From: Serripes groenlandicus
Lineage: Eukaryota > Mollusca > Bivalvia > Cardiida > Cardiidae
Direction: 5' to 3'
Length of the DNA: 64,000 bases
NCBI GenBank assembly: GCA_031761405.1
Contig: JASEVX010000010.1
Location: 29,496,059-29,560,058, forward strand
Shown here: positions 42,801 through 49,008 of the stretch, piece by piece
How the letters are laid out: each line of letters begins with the position of its first letter
How positions within the stretch are numbered: the stretch's first letter is position 1
The notes under the pieces: generated by a model
What the model was told of the DNA's origin: nothing
The model's input: only the letters and a program-made list of their open reading frames with translations
The model's database searches: none
Position numbers and translations under genes: made by a program

Positions 42801-45394
42801 CTATTCTCAAATCTTTATGGTTGTTTTTCGTGGATCGAAGCATATTTTTATATTTTTATAAACATTTATGTTATCCTAAGTATAAAAGACTCGGTGTTTA
42901 ACAGGTTAACGCGGCTGACTCGAGAGCATGAGGCCTGGGTTCGATCATCGATAGGGTCAGACAAAAAACTTTGAAAATGAAAAGTGACTTCCCTCTTTTA
43001 GCTCTAGTGTTTGCGGATATAACACTGCAATTGATGTGATTGTGTTAAGATAGATGTACCAGGAGTATTGATCATTTACACAAAGATCGCTGTGATGTAA
43101 AAGTATTTCTGTTAAAATCTGATTGAAACACGATGTAAACAACCTATCCTTACTGTAATTTACTACACATATAAAATGAAAGCGTTTGTATAATGTAAAG
43201 AGGCAACCTTTAATAGTGACAGAAATGAAAGCGTTAAATTTTATGGTAATTAAATTTTATATTACGTAGAGTACCCGATTTTTTTTGAAAATTTCATTTC
43301 TTTGTAGAAACAAAGGTGTGTGACTGACTTCATTATTTTTCATCCAATAACAGATTAGGTTGCTAAAAATATGTCATTTCTCTCCTATCAACTATTTAAC
43401 AGTTGGTATTTGTTTTTTAGATTTCGCAATGTTATACTATAATACACTACATCCTGAGGTATTGTTTACAGGATTGTCAATTCATCAATGTACTAGTTTG
43501 GTACCGGTAACATTCAACACATCGTCCATTTCTGTCATGTTTCAGTGGTATCACCGTTTGAAGACAAATTCTTATTGACCATCGTGATCGTGATAGGTTT
43601 CAACATACCTATTCTATATCAACTCGGAGTGACTCAAGACCGTATAGAACACATAAACCATCATATTAAAGACTCAGAAGCTGCAATGTTCAAGGTGATT
43701 AATTTATTTAGCAATGCCGATTTTAGGCCTCATATATATTTAGTTTTTACTGGTGCTGTAATTACTGAAAGAGAAACTGATCCTACATGAGATTTACATT
43801 TTGTTCAAGGGAAGTCCCGCATAACTGCAAAATCGTGGATAACTGCCCATCAAAAGCGTGTCCAAGAAACATCTTCAAGCTACATGTATCAAAGACAGGT
43901 CATTCAAAGTAATCAATACAACTTTAAGGTATGCTTTGTCCTTCAGACAGACTAAGAACTATAGATTAAATTCGATTTACATTGAAATATCACATCATAT
44001 AACTTAACAGTTGGGAGACTATTAAACTGTAAACTATTGAGTATTATTGTACACTTGAAATCGGATTGCGAGTACATCTCGATACTTTTCTGTTTTCGAG
44101 TAAAGTTGGAAGTGTGGCGTTATTGCGGTTTAATACAAGTAAACACTCGACCTGGTACGAACGTTTGATAAAAAAGATGGACGAAAGTAGCAACGTCGGT
44201 GACCATAAACCAACGTTTATCCAATCTCGCAACCATTATTGGTTCATGCAGACGTACTAGTTTACTATAGTACGCTGGTACCAGACTATGTGCCTGTTTG
44301 AAATGCCGAAACAGAGACGTCATATGGTCCATTGACGCACATTTGTGATGTAAACCAAATGTTGAGTGACGTTTCTTCAGTGACTCTGTTAAATATTTGA
44401 AACACATCTGATAATGAGGAGTATTGTTTCATCTAAGAACAGTGAATACTCGGGTGAGTCTCCGCATCTGCACAGTCCCACCAGAGTCTTCACTACCGGC
44501 TGTAATATTATAAAGACCATAATGCATATTCCTTAAAAAAAATCTAGAAGGGTAGCCTAACAATATGTTTGTCAGTCTGTGAATGTTAAAGCTGTGCCAA
44601 ATCGGCGACAAAATACCAGATATTGATAGATGTGGCTTAATTATGTTAACTTGCAGTGTCTTATTGTTGCCAAACGTGGTTACAGAGATGAAGCCACTTT
44701 CTATGACCACCTGCTTAATGCCCTTAAACACGACGGAAATAACCAGGCTATTTCGGACATAAGACAGCAGTGTATCAGCTGGTAAGTTAATGTGTAGATC
44801 TAGTAGTTACTTCGCAACCAATGATCACTCGGATTGCAAAGAGACAAATATGGTTTAAGGGAAATTAACATGCACCAAGTATAATGGATTGTTTCTTTGT
44901 TTGTAAACTTGGCATGACGGATTATCTTTGAGGGGAAGATTTACAACTATTGTTCTAAATGTCAGTTTGCAGATCGCAGCAGCAGACAAAATATACCAAC
45001 TCAGGAAAGTAAACAAATAATGCAAAGCATATCACTCTACGCTTTACATGAATTTCGCTTAAATAATGCTGTAAATTCTTCTAGTCTTGTCTTGACCATT
45101 TTATTGATATGGACGGAATTAGATGCCTCTGCCATGACGTTGAATATAATTACTGTAAAAGGAGAATTTAAAAAAAAACCGGTGTCTCCGTTTTTTCCAA
45201 AATGTTTTCAATTGTCTATCTTAATTAAGTTTCTAATTTCTAATTTCAATATCGCATGCTATTGGGTCATTCCTTCGATATCAACCTGTATTTGATTTGT
45301 TTTTTTCTTCAGGTTGAGATGTGGAAAACGATTTCTCGCTGAAAAATCAGAGCGGTTGGAAGGCGTTCTAGAAAAGTACTGTGCGCCGAAATAA
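9677..45394 (+). CDS. Ankyrin-ZU5-UPA-death-domain protein gene (multi-exon span)
   Basis: Gene model joined from exons listed separately. With cassette B the exons are 9677-9802, 11087-11185, 11366-11464, 23776-23877, 24683-24756, 26101-26458, 26940-27146 (or 27134), 27200-27397, 27978-28228, 32171-32629, 33336-33415, 38211-38353, 39715-39848, 42375-42511, 43546-43694, 44657-44781 and 45313-45394. Every junction agrees in phase, and the total is divisible by three, giving about 940 (or 936) residues ending in TAA. Domain order is four ankyrin repeats, a two-part ZU5-like region, UPA, death domain 1, linker, death domain 2. ZU5-UPA-death-domain order is known from ankyrins, UNC5 receptors and PIDD; no signal peptide or membrane segment is seen, so it is probably cytosolic. 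I saw no HFS self-cleavage motif of the PIDD kind in the ZU5 part. The exact orthologue is not recognised. Least certain are the linker exon at 42375 and the 27134/27146 donor. Confidence 0.78.
10620..10800. mobile_element. Degraded foldback MITE in intron 1
   Basis: Keeps ATTGTGTAAAAAGAGAATT, TTTTGGCCACAATATTTTT and AAAGTCGTTTGCTGCGAATTTG, all decayed family motifs. Confidence 0.5.
11087..11185 (+). CDS. Exon 2: ankyrin repeat
   Basis: Exactly 33 codons, phase 0 to 0, flanked by TTTTACAG and GTAAGT. It reads NGSTAVHFSSKAADL, then LGLLLEHGARTDVFDN, the ankyrin pattern G-TA-H-A ... LL--GA--D. One exon per 33-residue repeat is a common ankyrin gene layout. Confidence 0.82.
11366..11464 (+). 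CDS. Exon 3: ankyrin repeat
   Basis: Again exactly 33 codons, phase 0 to 0, between TTTTTCAG and GTATGT. It contains SGMAPMHYASGKDYVDTLAL and then GDVNLRNK, a standard ankyrin repeat. This is the last shared exon before the duplicated cassettes. The next exon is 3 kb away in cassette A or 12.3 kb away in cassette B. Confidence 0.82.
11465..14304. other. Intron 3, single-copy part
   Basis: Intron between the third ankyrin exon and cassette A. Short open frames at 11.4-12.2 kb have no recognisable domain. No mobile element with clear edges was seen. Confidence 0.45.
14519..14620 (+). CDS. Cassette A exon 4: ankyrin repeat
   Basis: Encodes 34 residues, phase 0 to 0, with acceptor TTATCCAG and donor GTACGT. 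It reads KTGKTALHYACEFNN, then FLLCCGADFRLSDN, a canonical ankyrin repeat with the TALHYA motif intact. Its duplicate is at 23776-23877. The exon itself is sound, but a later exon of this cassette has lost its acceptor. Confidence 0.72.
15460..15533 (+). CDS. Cassette A exon 5: linker between ankyrin repeats and ZU5
   Basis: A 74-base exon, phase 0 to 2, between ATTTTACAG and GTATGT. It encodes about 25 polar residues including CPNIESKQVKDNLDIQQAF. The duplicate at 24683-24756 has the same length and phases. No domain is recognised. Confidence 0.62.
15612..15845. mobile_element. Foldback MITE in cassette A intron
   Basis: Starts CCCTTTCCCGTATATAAC, with CTGCTGCAGCAGCAGACGAC. Its partner in cassette B is at 24836-25055, so this insertion predates the duplication. 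Confidence 0.65.
16723..17080 (+). CDS. Cassette A exon 6: first ZU5-like segment
   Basis: One base completes the previous codon, followed by 119 codons; the exon ends in phase 0 before GTAATT. It is strand-rich: MVQRMEIHVFSQVKFTVEN early, then VTDVTVTVPIYSTPDK. The latter resembles the strand and loop in the middle of ZU5 domains; this part is a weaker family match than the UPA exon. It differs from the cassette B exon at 18 of 119 residues by my count, with no stop or indel, so this exon was under constraint for at least part of its history. Confidence 0.65.
17105..17330 (-). mobile_element. Reversed SINE copy, cassette A
   Basis: Read on the minus strand it has a tRNA-like head ending in a B box (AGGGTTCGATCCCAGG), then a body with GGCTGCGTGGATACCATTAC. 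It matches the fuller copy at 53610-53850. The equivalent copy in cassette B is 26500-26740. Confidence 0.6.
18518..18988 (+). pseudogene. Cassette A exons 7-8 region, splice-defective ZU5 segment
   Basis: This matches cassette B exons 26940-27146 and 27200-27397. In B the exon follows ATTTCAG; here the aligned bases read ATTTAAC, so the AG acceptor is gone. The nearest usable AG (end of GGTTCAAG, near 18549) would give a frame that stops within five codons (GAT TTG CAA CAA TGA). The small intron present in B is also lost: its donor GT is GG here, and the 54 intervening bases read open in frame. The coding frame is therefore intact from about 18532 to the donor GTGAAC after 18988 but has no in-phase entry. 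It ends with LPANCLPKNSSVKLK, a ZU5-like strand pair. It is probably a dead or dying exon; an unrecognised non-consensus acceptor could rescue it. Confidence 0.6.
19150..19515. repeat. Three tandem units of about 117 bases, cassette A
   Basis: Each unit contains GAATAACGTCAACAA or close, then CACAGTTAGCAAATCT, then ATGTGCTTGGTA. Units start near 19158, 19277 and 19396. The cassette B counterpart (about 27540-27775) has only two. Confidence 0.7.
19709..19962 (+). CDS. Cassette A exon 9: second ZU5, C-terminal half
   Basis: Starts in phase 0 after TTATAG and ends in phase 2 at the strong donor GTATGT. It contains YNSQDGGMTWVEVLSEV, the SEDGG-TW pattern found near the end of ZU5 domains, then DKSIYNGT. 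The open frame runs on past the donor (VIRITQ...), but only the GTATGT site gives the phase needed by the next exon. It is one codon longer than its partner at 27978-28228. Confidence 0.65.
20240..20600 (-). mobile_element. Two adjoining SINE remnants, cassette A
   Basis: 20240-20400 carries TATATCACGGCGTATCCTG and CCCCGCAACCCTGA, the reversed body of the SINE family seen at 53610-53850. 20400-20600 carries GAATGTTGGCTGAGTTGGGG, the reversed body and head of the family seen at 8922-9228. The equivalents in cassette B are 28515-28705 and 28740-28960. Confidence 0.6.
21082..21540 (+). CDS. Cassette A exon 10: UPA domain
   Basis: A 459-base exon, phase 2 to 2, between TTTGCAG and GTAAGT. The order of features FKILVLLTDEKTSESCLDKW, then GYLCRPGQVFTVEVDKGSN, SSLELRYQSG and ISKRETGKSHMG follows the UPA domain of ankyrins: a cysteine-rich strand with TDDK, DKTLE, GKPIYVD-GN, LVFNFYSF and a glycine turn near the end. 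This is the clearest domain match in the cassette. The duplicate at 32171-32629 has identical length. Confidence 0.72.
21541..21850. repeat. Minisatellite starting at the UPA exon donor, cassette A
   Basis: Imperfect units of about 18-20 bases, near GTAAAGTTAGTAGATTTCCA, begin right after the exon. Around 14 units are visible. The unit contains donor-like GTAAGT and acceptor-like TTTCCAG strings. Confidence 0.7.
22050..22290 (-). pseudogene. Minus-strand coding-like relic, cassette A intron
   Basis: On the minus strand an open frame includes TVNRHVISTECDFWYNLG, then PFYVPNRMEIPFALSEK and ITHPASDFRNE. The cassette B counterpart (about 33020-33270) reads similarly but has TGA where A has TGG. 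I do not recognise the protein; it may be a fragment of an old insertion. Confidence 0.35.
22374..22453 (+). CDS. Cassette A exon 11: end of UPA and linker
   Basis: An 80-base exon, phase 2 to 1, between ATATTACAG and GTAATG. It encodes GILTQINVDLVKEISDANTV and then VAHKFH, the last UPA strand plus a short linker. It leaves in phase 1, which suits the death-domain exon at 38211 but not the phase-0 ankyrin exon at 23776. Confidence 0.65.
23165..23370. repeat. Intronic repeat, cassette A end
   Basis: Matches 34146-34380: AGCCAGACTTATTTGACTTG, GTACCAAGTTTCATTTGA and an end rich in GACGACG. The cassette B copy begins with AACAAGAGCGCTGCGGAGCG, missing here. Confidence 0.5.
23776..23877 (+). CDS. 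Cassette B exon 4: ankyrin repeat
   Basis: Encodes 34 residues, phase 0 to 0, after AATTCAG and before GTGCGT. It is nearly the same as 14519-14620, but the conserved histidine of TALHYA is glutamine here (TALQYA). The repeat would probably still fold. The donor is GTGCGT against GTACGT in cassette A. Confidence 0.75.
24683..24756 (+). CDS. Cassette B exon 5: linker between ankyrin repeats and ZU5
   Basis: A 74-base exon, phase 0 to 2, between ATTTTACAG and GTATGC. It encodes NNCPDIESKQVKDNLDIQQS, then FKDR across the junction. Length and phases match the cassette A copy. Confidence 0.66.
24836..25055. mobile_element. Foldback MITE in cassette B intron
   Basis: Partner of 15612-15845: AACACTTTCCCGCATATAATT, then TTGCAGCAGACGACG, and a central hairpin near 24960-25010. 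Confidence 0.65.
26101..26458 (+). CDS. Cassette B exon 6: first ZU5-like segment
   Basis: One base plus 119 codons, ending in phase 0 before GTAATT. It reads KITTFGKMVQRMEIHVFSQV, then VTDVTVTVPIYSTPDKFDD. The strand-rich pattern and position just after ankyrin repeats fit the first of two ZU5 modules, as in ankyrins, though similarity to the family consensus is modest. The open frame extends upstream to 26069, but the acceptor at 26100 gives the only matching phase. Confidence 0.72.
26500..26740 (-). mobile_element. Reversed SINE copy, cassette B
   Basis: Contains GATCGAACCCTGTTCTCCCG, the reversed B box, and GCGCAGCCCTGATAGG. Ancestral to the duplication, shared with 17105-17330. Confidence 0.6.
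26940..27146 (+). CDS. Cassette B exon 7: ZU5-like segment
   Basis: Starts in phase 0 after ATTTCAG with LYGVPVFATLVEPSV, followed by WTVKHKRSRTLAALITYSRA. The donor is either GTGAAA after 27146 (preferred; intron of 53 bases) or GTGTTT after 27134 (intron of 65 bases); both keep phase 0. Reading through instead meets TGA twelve bases before the end of a short open frame, so splicing is needed. Confidence 0.65.
27200..27397 (+). CDS. Cassette B exon 8: second ZU5, N-terminal half
   Basis: 66 codons, phase 0 to 0, between TTCTCTTTCAG and GTAAAC. It starts GRFLVACMTFEENRDN and ends DKFVVGLPANCLPKDSSVEL. The last stretch fits the ZU5 pattern of a hydrophobic strand, then P-GAL/NCL, then charged-S-V-hydrophobic strand. 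Confidence 0.72.
27540..27775. repeat. Two tandem units of about 117 bases, cassette B
   Basis: Same unit as 19150-19515, with AAAAACGTCAACAAAG and ATGTGCTTGGTAACAT. One unit fewer than in cassette A. Confidence 0.65.
27978..28228 (+). CDS. Cassette B exon 9: second ZU5, C-terminal half
   Basis: 251 bases, phase 0 to 2, between TTATAG and GTATGT. It contains VHPTDGFNNTLNTSSF, a strand QLPCPNH, and YISQDKGQTWRYVDAEVADK, a ZU5-type S-D-G-TW motif. Joined to the next exon it reads ...SNGT-YILMEI. Confidence 0.7.
28515..28960 (-). mobile_element. Two adjoining SINE remnants, cassette B
   Basis: Same arrangement as at 20240-20600. This copy is more complete between the two, adding TGATTGATTTAACG, the reversed end of the tail region. 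Confidence 0.6.
29180..31809. mobile_element. 2.6 kb insertion with terminal inverted repeats
   Basis: The left end GTGTATACACCGTAATTTCG plus TTTTTC and the right end (31784-31809) are reverse complements at 24 of 26 bases. The cassette A intron has the uninterrupted site GCATCTGGTTGAG at about 20793. TCTGG occurs on both sides in B. Subterminal parts are rich in CGAAAAACG words. No transposase frame is seen, so it is non-autonomous. It carries the nested repeat at 30703-31770. Confidence 0.75.
30703..31770. repeat. Nested element with internal 168-base tandem repeats
   Basis: Starts TATACGCCGACAGAGGCGG and ends GGCGGCACTGGCACTCTTG. Three units begin GTGAACGCAACTC at 30787, 30956 and 31124, with a decayed fourth near 31284. 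It is organised like the element at 62027-62762. Confidence 0.65.
32171..32629 (+). CDS. Cassette B exon 10: UPA domain
   Basis: 459 bases, phase 2 to 2, between TTTGCAG and GTATGT. It has the same UPA layout as 21082-21540: IKHFLTWLYS, FKILVLLTDEKTSEDVLDKW, GYSCRSGQVFIVEVDKGSK, SSLELRYQSG and a final ISKREAKKSQMGHM. In ankyrin, UNC5 and PIDD proteins this domain packs against ZU5 and the death domain and controls their availability. Confidence 0.78.
32630..32870. repeat. Minisatellite after the UPA exon, cassette B
   Basis: Same unit as 21541-21850 (GTAAGTAGATTTCGGGTAGA and similar) with fewer copies. Confidence 0.65.
33020..33270 (-). pseudogene. Minus-strand coding-like relic, cassette B intron
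   Basis: Counterpart of 22050-22290. It reads TVNRHVISTECDF, stop, YNLKTLPFYVPKCGNRMEIP, then EKMRITYPASDFRNE. The stop shows it is not an intact gene here. Confidence 0.35.
33336..33415 (+). CDS. Cassette B exon 11: end of UPA and linker
   Basis: 80 bases, phase 2 to 1, between TATCTTGCAG and GTTAAG. It encodes GIMTQININLVKEIPDANTV, then VEHKFD, with the last base plus AG from the next exon making glutamate. This links UPA directly to the death domain. Confidence 0.72.
34146..34380. repeat. Dispersed repeat at the end of cassette B
   Basis: Starts AACAAGAGCGCTGCGGAGCG and ends with GACGACGACGACGTC. It looks like a family of dispersed repeats; the 31-base start is absent from the cassette A copy. 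Confidence 0.5.
34421..38210. other. Single-copy intron between UPA and death domain 1
   Basis: AT-rich. It has microsatellites (AT runs near 35960, GT run near 36620), a degraded foldback copy near 37100-37290 and a part copy at 37978-38135 with GAGAAATTGCTCATCATGAG. No other gene is seen. Confidence 0.45.
38211..38353 (+). CDS. Exon 12: death domain 1, N-terminal half
   Basis: 143 bases, phase 1 to 0, between AATGACAG and GTAAGC. It reads DDTFLSWLADELGYEWTMVG, then LGLKYSYLESLERENDYRR. This is the classic first half of a death domain: L--LA-ELG--W--VG--LGL----I--IE. Splitting a death domain between two exons at this place recurs in death domain 2. Confidence 0.85.
38733..39000. repeat. Minisatellite in the death-domain 1 intron
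   Basis: About eight imperfect units of roughly 31 bases, near GAGTTTGATTTAGGGCGAAT plus TGTCCAAGGGT. The units do not keep a reading frame. Confidence 0.75.
39715..39848 (+). CDS. Exon 13: death domain 1, C-terminal half
   Basis: 134 bases, phase 0 to 2, between TATGTCCAG and GTGAGT. It reads MLYTWRKTIDHDTLYYAGVK, then LILAGRYDLATEIGKHVRQL. The ML--W helix and the L--AL---GR-DLA-EI ending are diagnostic of death domains. Confidence 0.85.
40011..40996. mobile_element. Non-autonomous element with internal repeats
   Basis: Starts AAACAAGAGGGCCATGATGC ... GCTCACCTGA and ends TGCTCAGGTGAGCTAAAAAA, so the outer GCTCACCTGA is inverted at the ends. Inside, four units of about 140-170 bases carry GGCCATG-TTTT-GACCAAT, GGAACATTTCTACAAAAT and GACACTTTCGGA. 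No coding frame. Fragments of the unit occur at 2880-3240. Confidence 0.65.
41000..42374. other. Intron sequence, no gene seen
   Basis: AT-rich intron with words such as TAGATATATTTTAGATA repeated loosely at 41340-41450. Nothing firm. Confidence 0.4.
42375..42511 (+). CDS. Exon 14 (tentative): linker between the two death domains
   Basis: This exon is needed because exon 13 ends in phase 2 and exon 15 starts in phase 1. Acceptor ACTTCGCAG gives INNAPTERICKFVEMYPQTF, then FGNLDEVEGASVDKDRIKDS. The donor GTCTGG is weak but in the right phase. The open frame reaches back to 42307 and on to TGA at about 42562. No known domain. It could instead be a separate terminal exon giving a one-death-domain isoform. 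Confidence 0.5.
42565..42960. repeat. SINE fragments in intron
   Basis: 42565-42640 has TATATCACGGCATTTCCTGG and ACCAGTATTACTGATCCA, the end of the SINE family at 53610. 42898-42960 has an A-box-like AACAGGTTAACGCGG and B-box-like TGGGTTCGATCATC, a tRNA-like head. Confidence 0.45.
43546..43694 (+). CDS. Exon 15: death domain 2, N-terminal half
   Basis: 149 bases, phase 1 to 0, between GTTTCAG and GTGATT. It reads VSPFEDKFLLTIVIVIGFNI, then YQLGVTQDRIEHINHHIKDS. Phases and layout equal those of exon 12, so exons 12-13 and 15-16 look like an internal duplication of a whole death domain, now very divergent. The usual helix-2 tryptophan is absent. Confidence 0.75.
44657..44781 (+). CDS. Exon 16: death domain 2, C-terminal half
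   Basis: 125 bases, phase 0 to 2, between ACTTGCAG and GTAAGT. It reads CLIVAKRGYRDEATFYDHLL, then NALKHDGNNQAISDIRQQC. The pattern A-F--L--AL------AI-DI matches death-domain helices 5 and 6. Confidence 0.75.
45313..45394 (+). CDS. Exon 17: C-terminal exon with stop
   Basis: 82 bases starting in phase 2 after TTTTTTCTTCAG. It encodes LRCGKRFLAEKSERLEGVLE, then KYCAPK and TAA. It is basic and probably helical, extending the last death-domain helix. No clear AATAAA follows within the first 100 bases; candidate A-rich signals lie further down (near 46137 and 46563). Confidence 0.7.
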
Positions 45395-45470
45395 CTTCCG
45401 GCGTAGTTTCTCTTCGTTGAGCTGAACTGTTATTTACTTTCAAATGAGAATGCCACTTCGCCTTACATAT

Positions 45471-45545
45471 CTCTGTGGTGTAGTGGTAGAGTGTCCGCTT
45501 CTGATTCGGGAGGTCGCGGGTTCGATCCCCTATCGAATTACACCG
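45471..45545 (+). repeat. tRNA-like SINE head
   Basis: TGGTGTAGTGGTAGAGTG fits an A box and CGGGTTCGATCCCC fits a B box, with correct spacing. The acceptor arms do not pair (5' TCTCTGT, 3' ATCGAATT), so it is not called a tRNA gene. Confidence 0.5.
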
Positions 45546-47642
45546 AATACTTTATACTAGGATTAGCAGAACAACTGTATCTTTGATGTCGGGAAACATG
45601 AACCAGTAGTAACTGTGACTTACACAGGAAACGCCGTGTATTAACTTTATAAATTGTTGAAAGAGTAAAACACTATCAAAACATACAATACATCTGCAGC
45701 AACGACTTTGAAAACAAGCTGGCTTATATCTTTGTAACATTATTGAGTAGAGTTGAAAACAGTTAGCAATTTCTCTTCTTGCCTCAATATCTTTAATAGC
45801 CGCCTAAAACAGATAAGTGTAACACTGTTTTGTTATTCATAAACGTGTTTGGAAAAGGTACATGAAAGGTAACAAGTCGTTAACTTTAAATATATTTTCA
45901 CCGGAACTCCCATAATAGGAACATTAGTACATGTAACTTACACAGTAAACACAATGATATAACTTTGATTTTTTTAAGTAAAGCACTATATAAACATACA
46001 GAACATTTTCAGCAGACAACTTTCAAAAGTGTAAACGGTTTAATAATCATGAACGTGTTTGGAAACAGTACTAGAAAGGTAGCAAGTATATATTTACCGG
46101 ATCTCCGTGGAGATATACTGCCAGTTTTGTTATAATAAAATAACGAACATATAACGTAACACTACACTGATATAAATTTCTGTTTTTATAATCCAAAAAC
46201 TGTAGTTACAAATTAACGTGATAACAAACTCATTGTCTAAGATATAATTTGTCAACGCCAATATCAAAACTGACTCGATATTCTATCAATATATTACGCG
46301 ATAACATATACCATTCATAGGTACTGAGGTAATTTGTTTCCAAGAATCAATCATTTGTATCTCAGCACTTTCCTTCAACCCACATACATTTCACTGCCAT
46401 TAAAAACCGCAAGGAATCGGTCGAACCATGTAGCATGTAATGAAACAGTCGCGTCACAAGACATCTGTTGTTATTTAAGTCAAAAGGTGTCTACTTGTCG
46501 AAAAAGATACACATCCTAATACCTGATCATCTTAGACCTGACTTTACACTTGAATATATAACAAAATAAATAAATGTTAAATTTACTGCTTAATTGAAAC
46601 TTAAATTTGTTTATTAAATTAGTTTAGTTTTATATTATAAAATAAATCGACCTGCCTTCTCTGCGAAATAATTGATCATCCTCTGTAATGTTCGCATGCA
46701 AACTGGTTTGATACTTTTATTTTCACGTTTGAAAGAAACGGTATTAAATTGGTGTATACCTTATTCGCAGAGCAATGTTAGCTGTCAATTATTATTTGAG
46801 CTGAACAATAAATTGTCCTCGTCATTTTAAATGTACATACGTTACACGACTGGCCTATTCATGATGTCTTGTCTCAATACAACGTTAATATTATATTATT
46901 ATTATACCTCACGTGACTTTGTAATGTTAAATTCTCATATACTCATCATGGGCAATTTATTACTGTCTCATGCTAACAGTACGTTTTTGACCGGTTAACA
47001 GTATACTGTTACATGGCACGCGCGTTAAAATGTTGGTTCGCCTCGGGTAACAGTATTTTCCTCATGTTAACAACATGTTGACAATATGTACTGTCACACT
47101 GGAAGCCATGCAATATTTATATAATATGTAACCTTTATAAACTATGACACATCTATGCTTATACAACATTTCATAATACATATACTGATGATGGATGACA
47201 TTGTTGGAAGCACAGAAATAGTTCAATATGAGAAATCGCTTCCTTTACGACCATTTCTGCAAGGAACATGTGTCAATTAAGGTCGATATTTGGGAAAGGG
47301 TCTAAATATGTTGTGTGTATGTACATTACGTATATCATGATATAGATTGTATTCTATTACGTATATGTATCATTAAACTGAAATATGTTTTTTCCATTGA
47401 TGATATATCTAAGTTTTTTCAACAAATACAATTAAATGAATAATGGTGTAACGCTAGAGGAAAACAATGATAAATTACATAAGCATTGTGAATTATTTCA
47501 CGTCGTTAGTGCTGTGTGTTTCGTTGCGTAGAGAAAGTACTAGTTATCCCCATGTACATGCACTATATAAATAACCTCACTACAATAGCTACTTCATTAA
47601 ATCAGGTATTAAATCTGTAGAACTCGTTTATGATAAGTAATG
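45546..47642. other. 3' flank, no gene seen
   Basis: AT-rich. A weak foldback fragment lies near 45690-45800 and another at about 45985-46050. Around 46970-47100 the word TAACAGTA recurs. No coding frame with support. Confidence 0.45.
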
Positions 47643-48679
47643 GTCAAATTCTATGATTCTTTTCGCCTATTGCGTTTGCTAATTCTTACAGCTCCGCCAT
47701 TTTGAATGTGTGCAGCAATTATAAAACATTTTTTTTAATAAAACAATGTTTTTGTCATTAACACAATCTGATCTGTGCAGCAGTTATAATAAAGAGACAT
47801 AATTTTTAAGAGATTTCTTTTCAATATTCGTGCATTCAAAGTTGTTAGCTGCGTAATGTGTGTATATGTAAAAGAGATTGGCTAAATCATACACATGGCA
47901 GAATGAGAAATGATAGACTAAATAAAATGCATGATGTGTATGATTGCCCAGTTAAAGCCCTTCAGCGTTCCCTGCCTGGGTTAACTATAAAAAGGTCTGA
48001 CGAAAGTGTGTATAAGAGAGTAGTCGGGACGTCAGACGAACCGTTTTTGTCAAGCCTAGTTTGAGTTACGTTGCTTAATTGGGCACCTTCACTGTTAGAG
48101 ATGACAACTCTCACATAGCCTGACTGAAGCAGAACTGTTACATTAAACACTTTTATATTTCTAACACGAAAGTGATTTGTTTTTATTTAAAAAATATAAC
48201 ACAACGCATTCAAGAAGTACGACATTTGTTTGTATTACCAGCCGAAGTATTACACAAGCTGAATATGCGTCCTTGCCAGGGGTTCATACATCAAAATCAC
48301 ATAATTTGAGTTTGGTCATATTTGTCGCCTGATGAATTGTGCAGTGGAATATCGAACCACATACAGAGAACGACTGAGGTAATTGATATCTTACATATCT
48401 TTAGTTAGGGTTTATATTGACTGATTTTACAGGCATATAATATTAGTTGACACATGGCGGATGATTTCACCACATTATATTTAAAATATTTAAATTCATG
48501 TTAATCTTATTAACATCGAATTTAACAAATAATAGTATTATGGTAGATACATTTTTGAATATAAAACAATAAACACTGTTTCAGAAATCCTATCTTATCG
48601 AAATTAATATCAATATTCAAAATGGCGGAGCTGTAAGAATTAGCAAACGCAATAGGCGAAAAGAATCATAGAATTTGAC
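47643..48679. mobile_element. Element with perfect 65-base inverted repeats
   Basis: 47643-47707 and 48615-48679 are exact reverse complements over 65 bases, including AGCTCCGCCATTTTGAAT. The 0.9 kb between has no transposase-like frame. Perfect arms in an otherwise diverged region suggest a young insertion or recent gene conversion. Confidence 0.75.
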
Positions 48680-48983
48680 AGAATAACTTAGTAATTAATG
48701 ATAGTAAGAATCCACTTGTAGCCTGCACTCGACAATTGGCATATCAAATAGGAAAGACTTAACAATCGATCCAGGTTATAAAGTTTTGGAGTGAAATCCA
48801 AATAATTTTGATGGTCGTATTAAATAATTTAAACAAATGCTTCTTTTCAAATTGTCACGATGACAGCTGGAAACAGTTCTTTATTTTCAAATTAAGCTCG
48901 GGTTTAGAAAGTGATTATTATTAATAGATATGAGAAGCTGACATTAGCAGGTCTATTTGAGAGCAAATTTAACTAGATTATCA

Positions 48984-49008
48984 CCCCCCCCCCCCCCCCC
49001 CCCCCCCC
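48984..49008 (+). repeat. Poly(C) run of 25
   Basis: Twenty-five consecutive C in an AT-rich context, flanked by TATCA and ATATATG. The length may be affected by sequencing error. Confidence 0.9.

Noticed and set aside
44429..44731. 100-residue minus-strand frame
   Set aside because: Overlaps the death-domain exon 44657-44781, which has strong splice and domain support on the plus strand.
45471..45545. Possible tRNA gene
   Set aside because: A and B boxes are good but the acceptor stem does not pair; treated as a SINE head.
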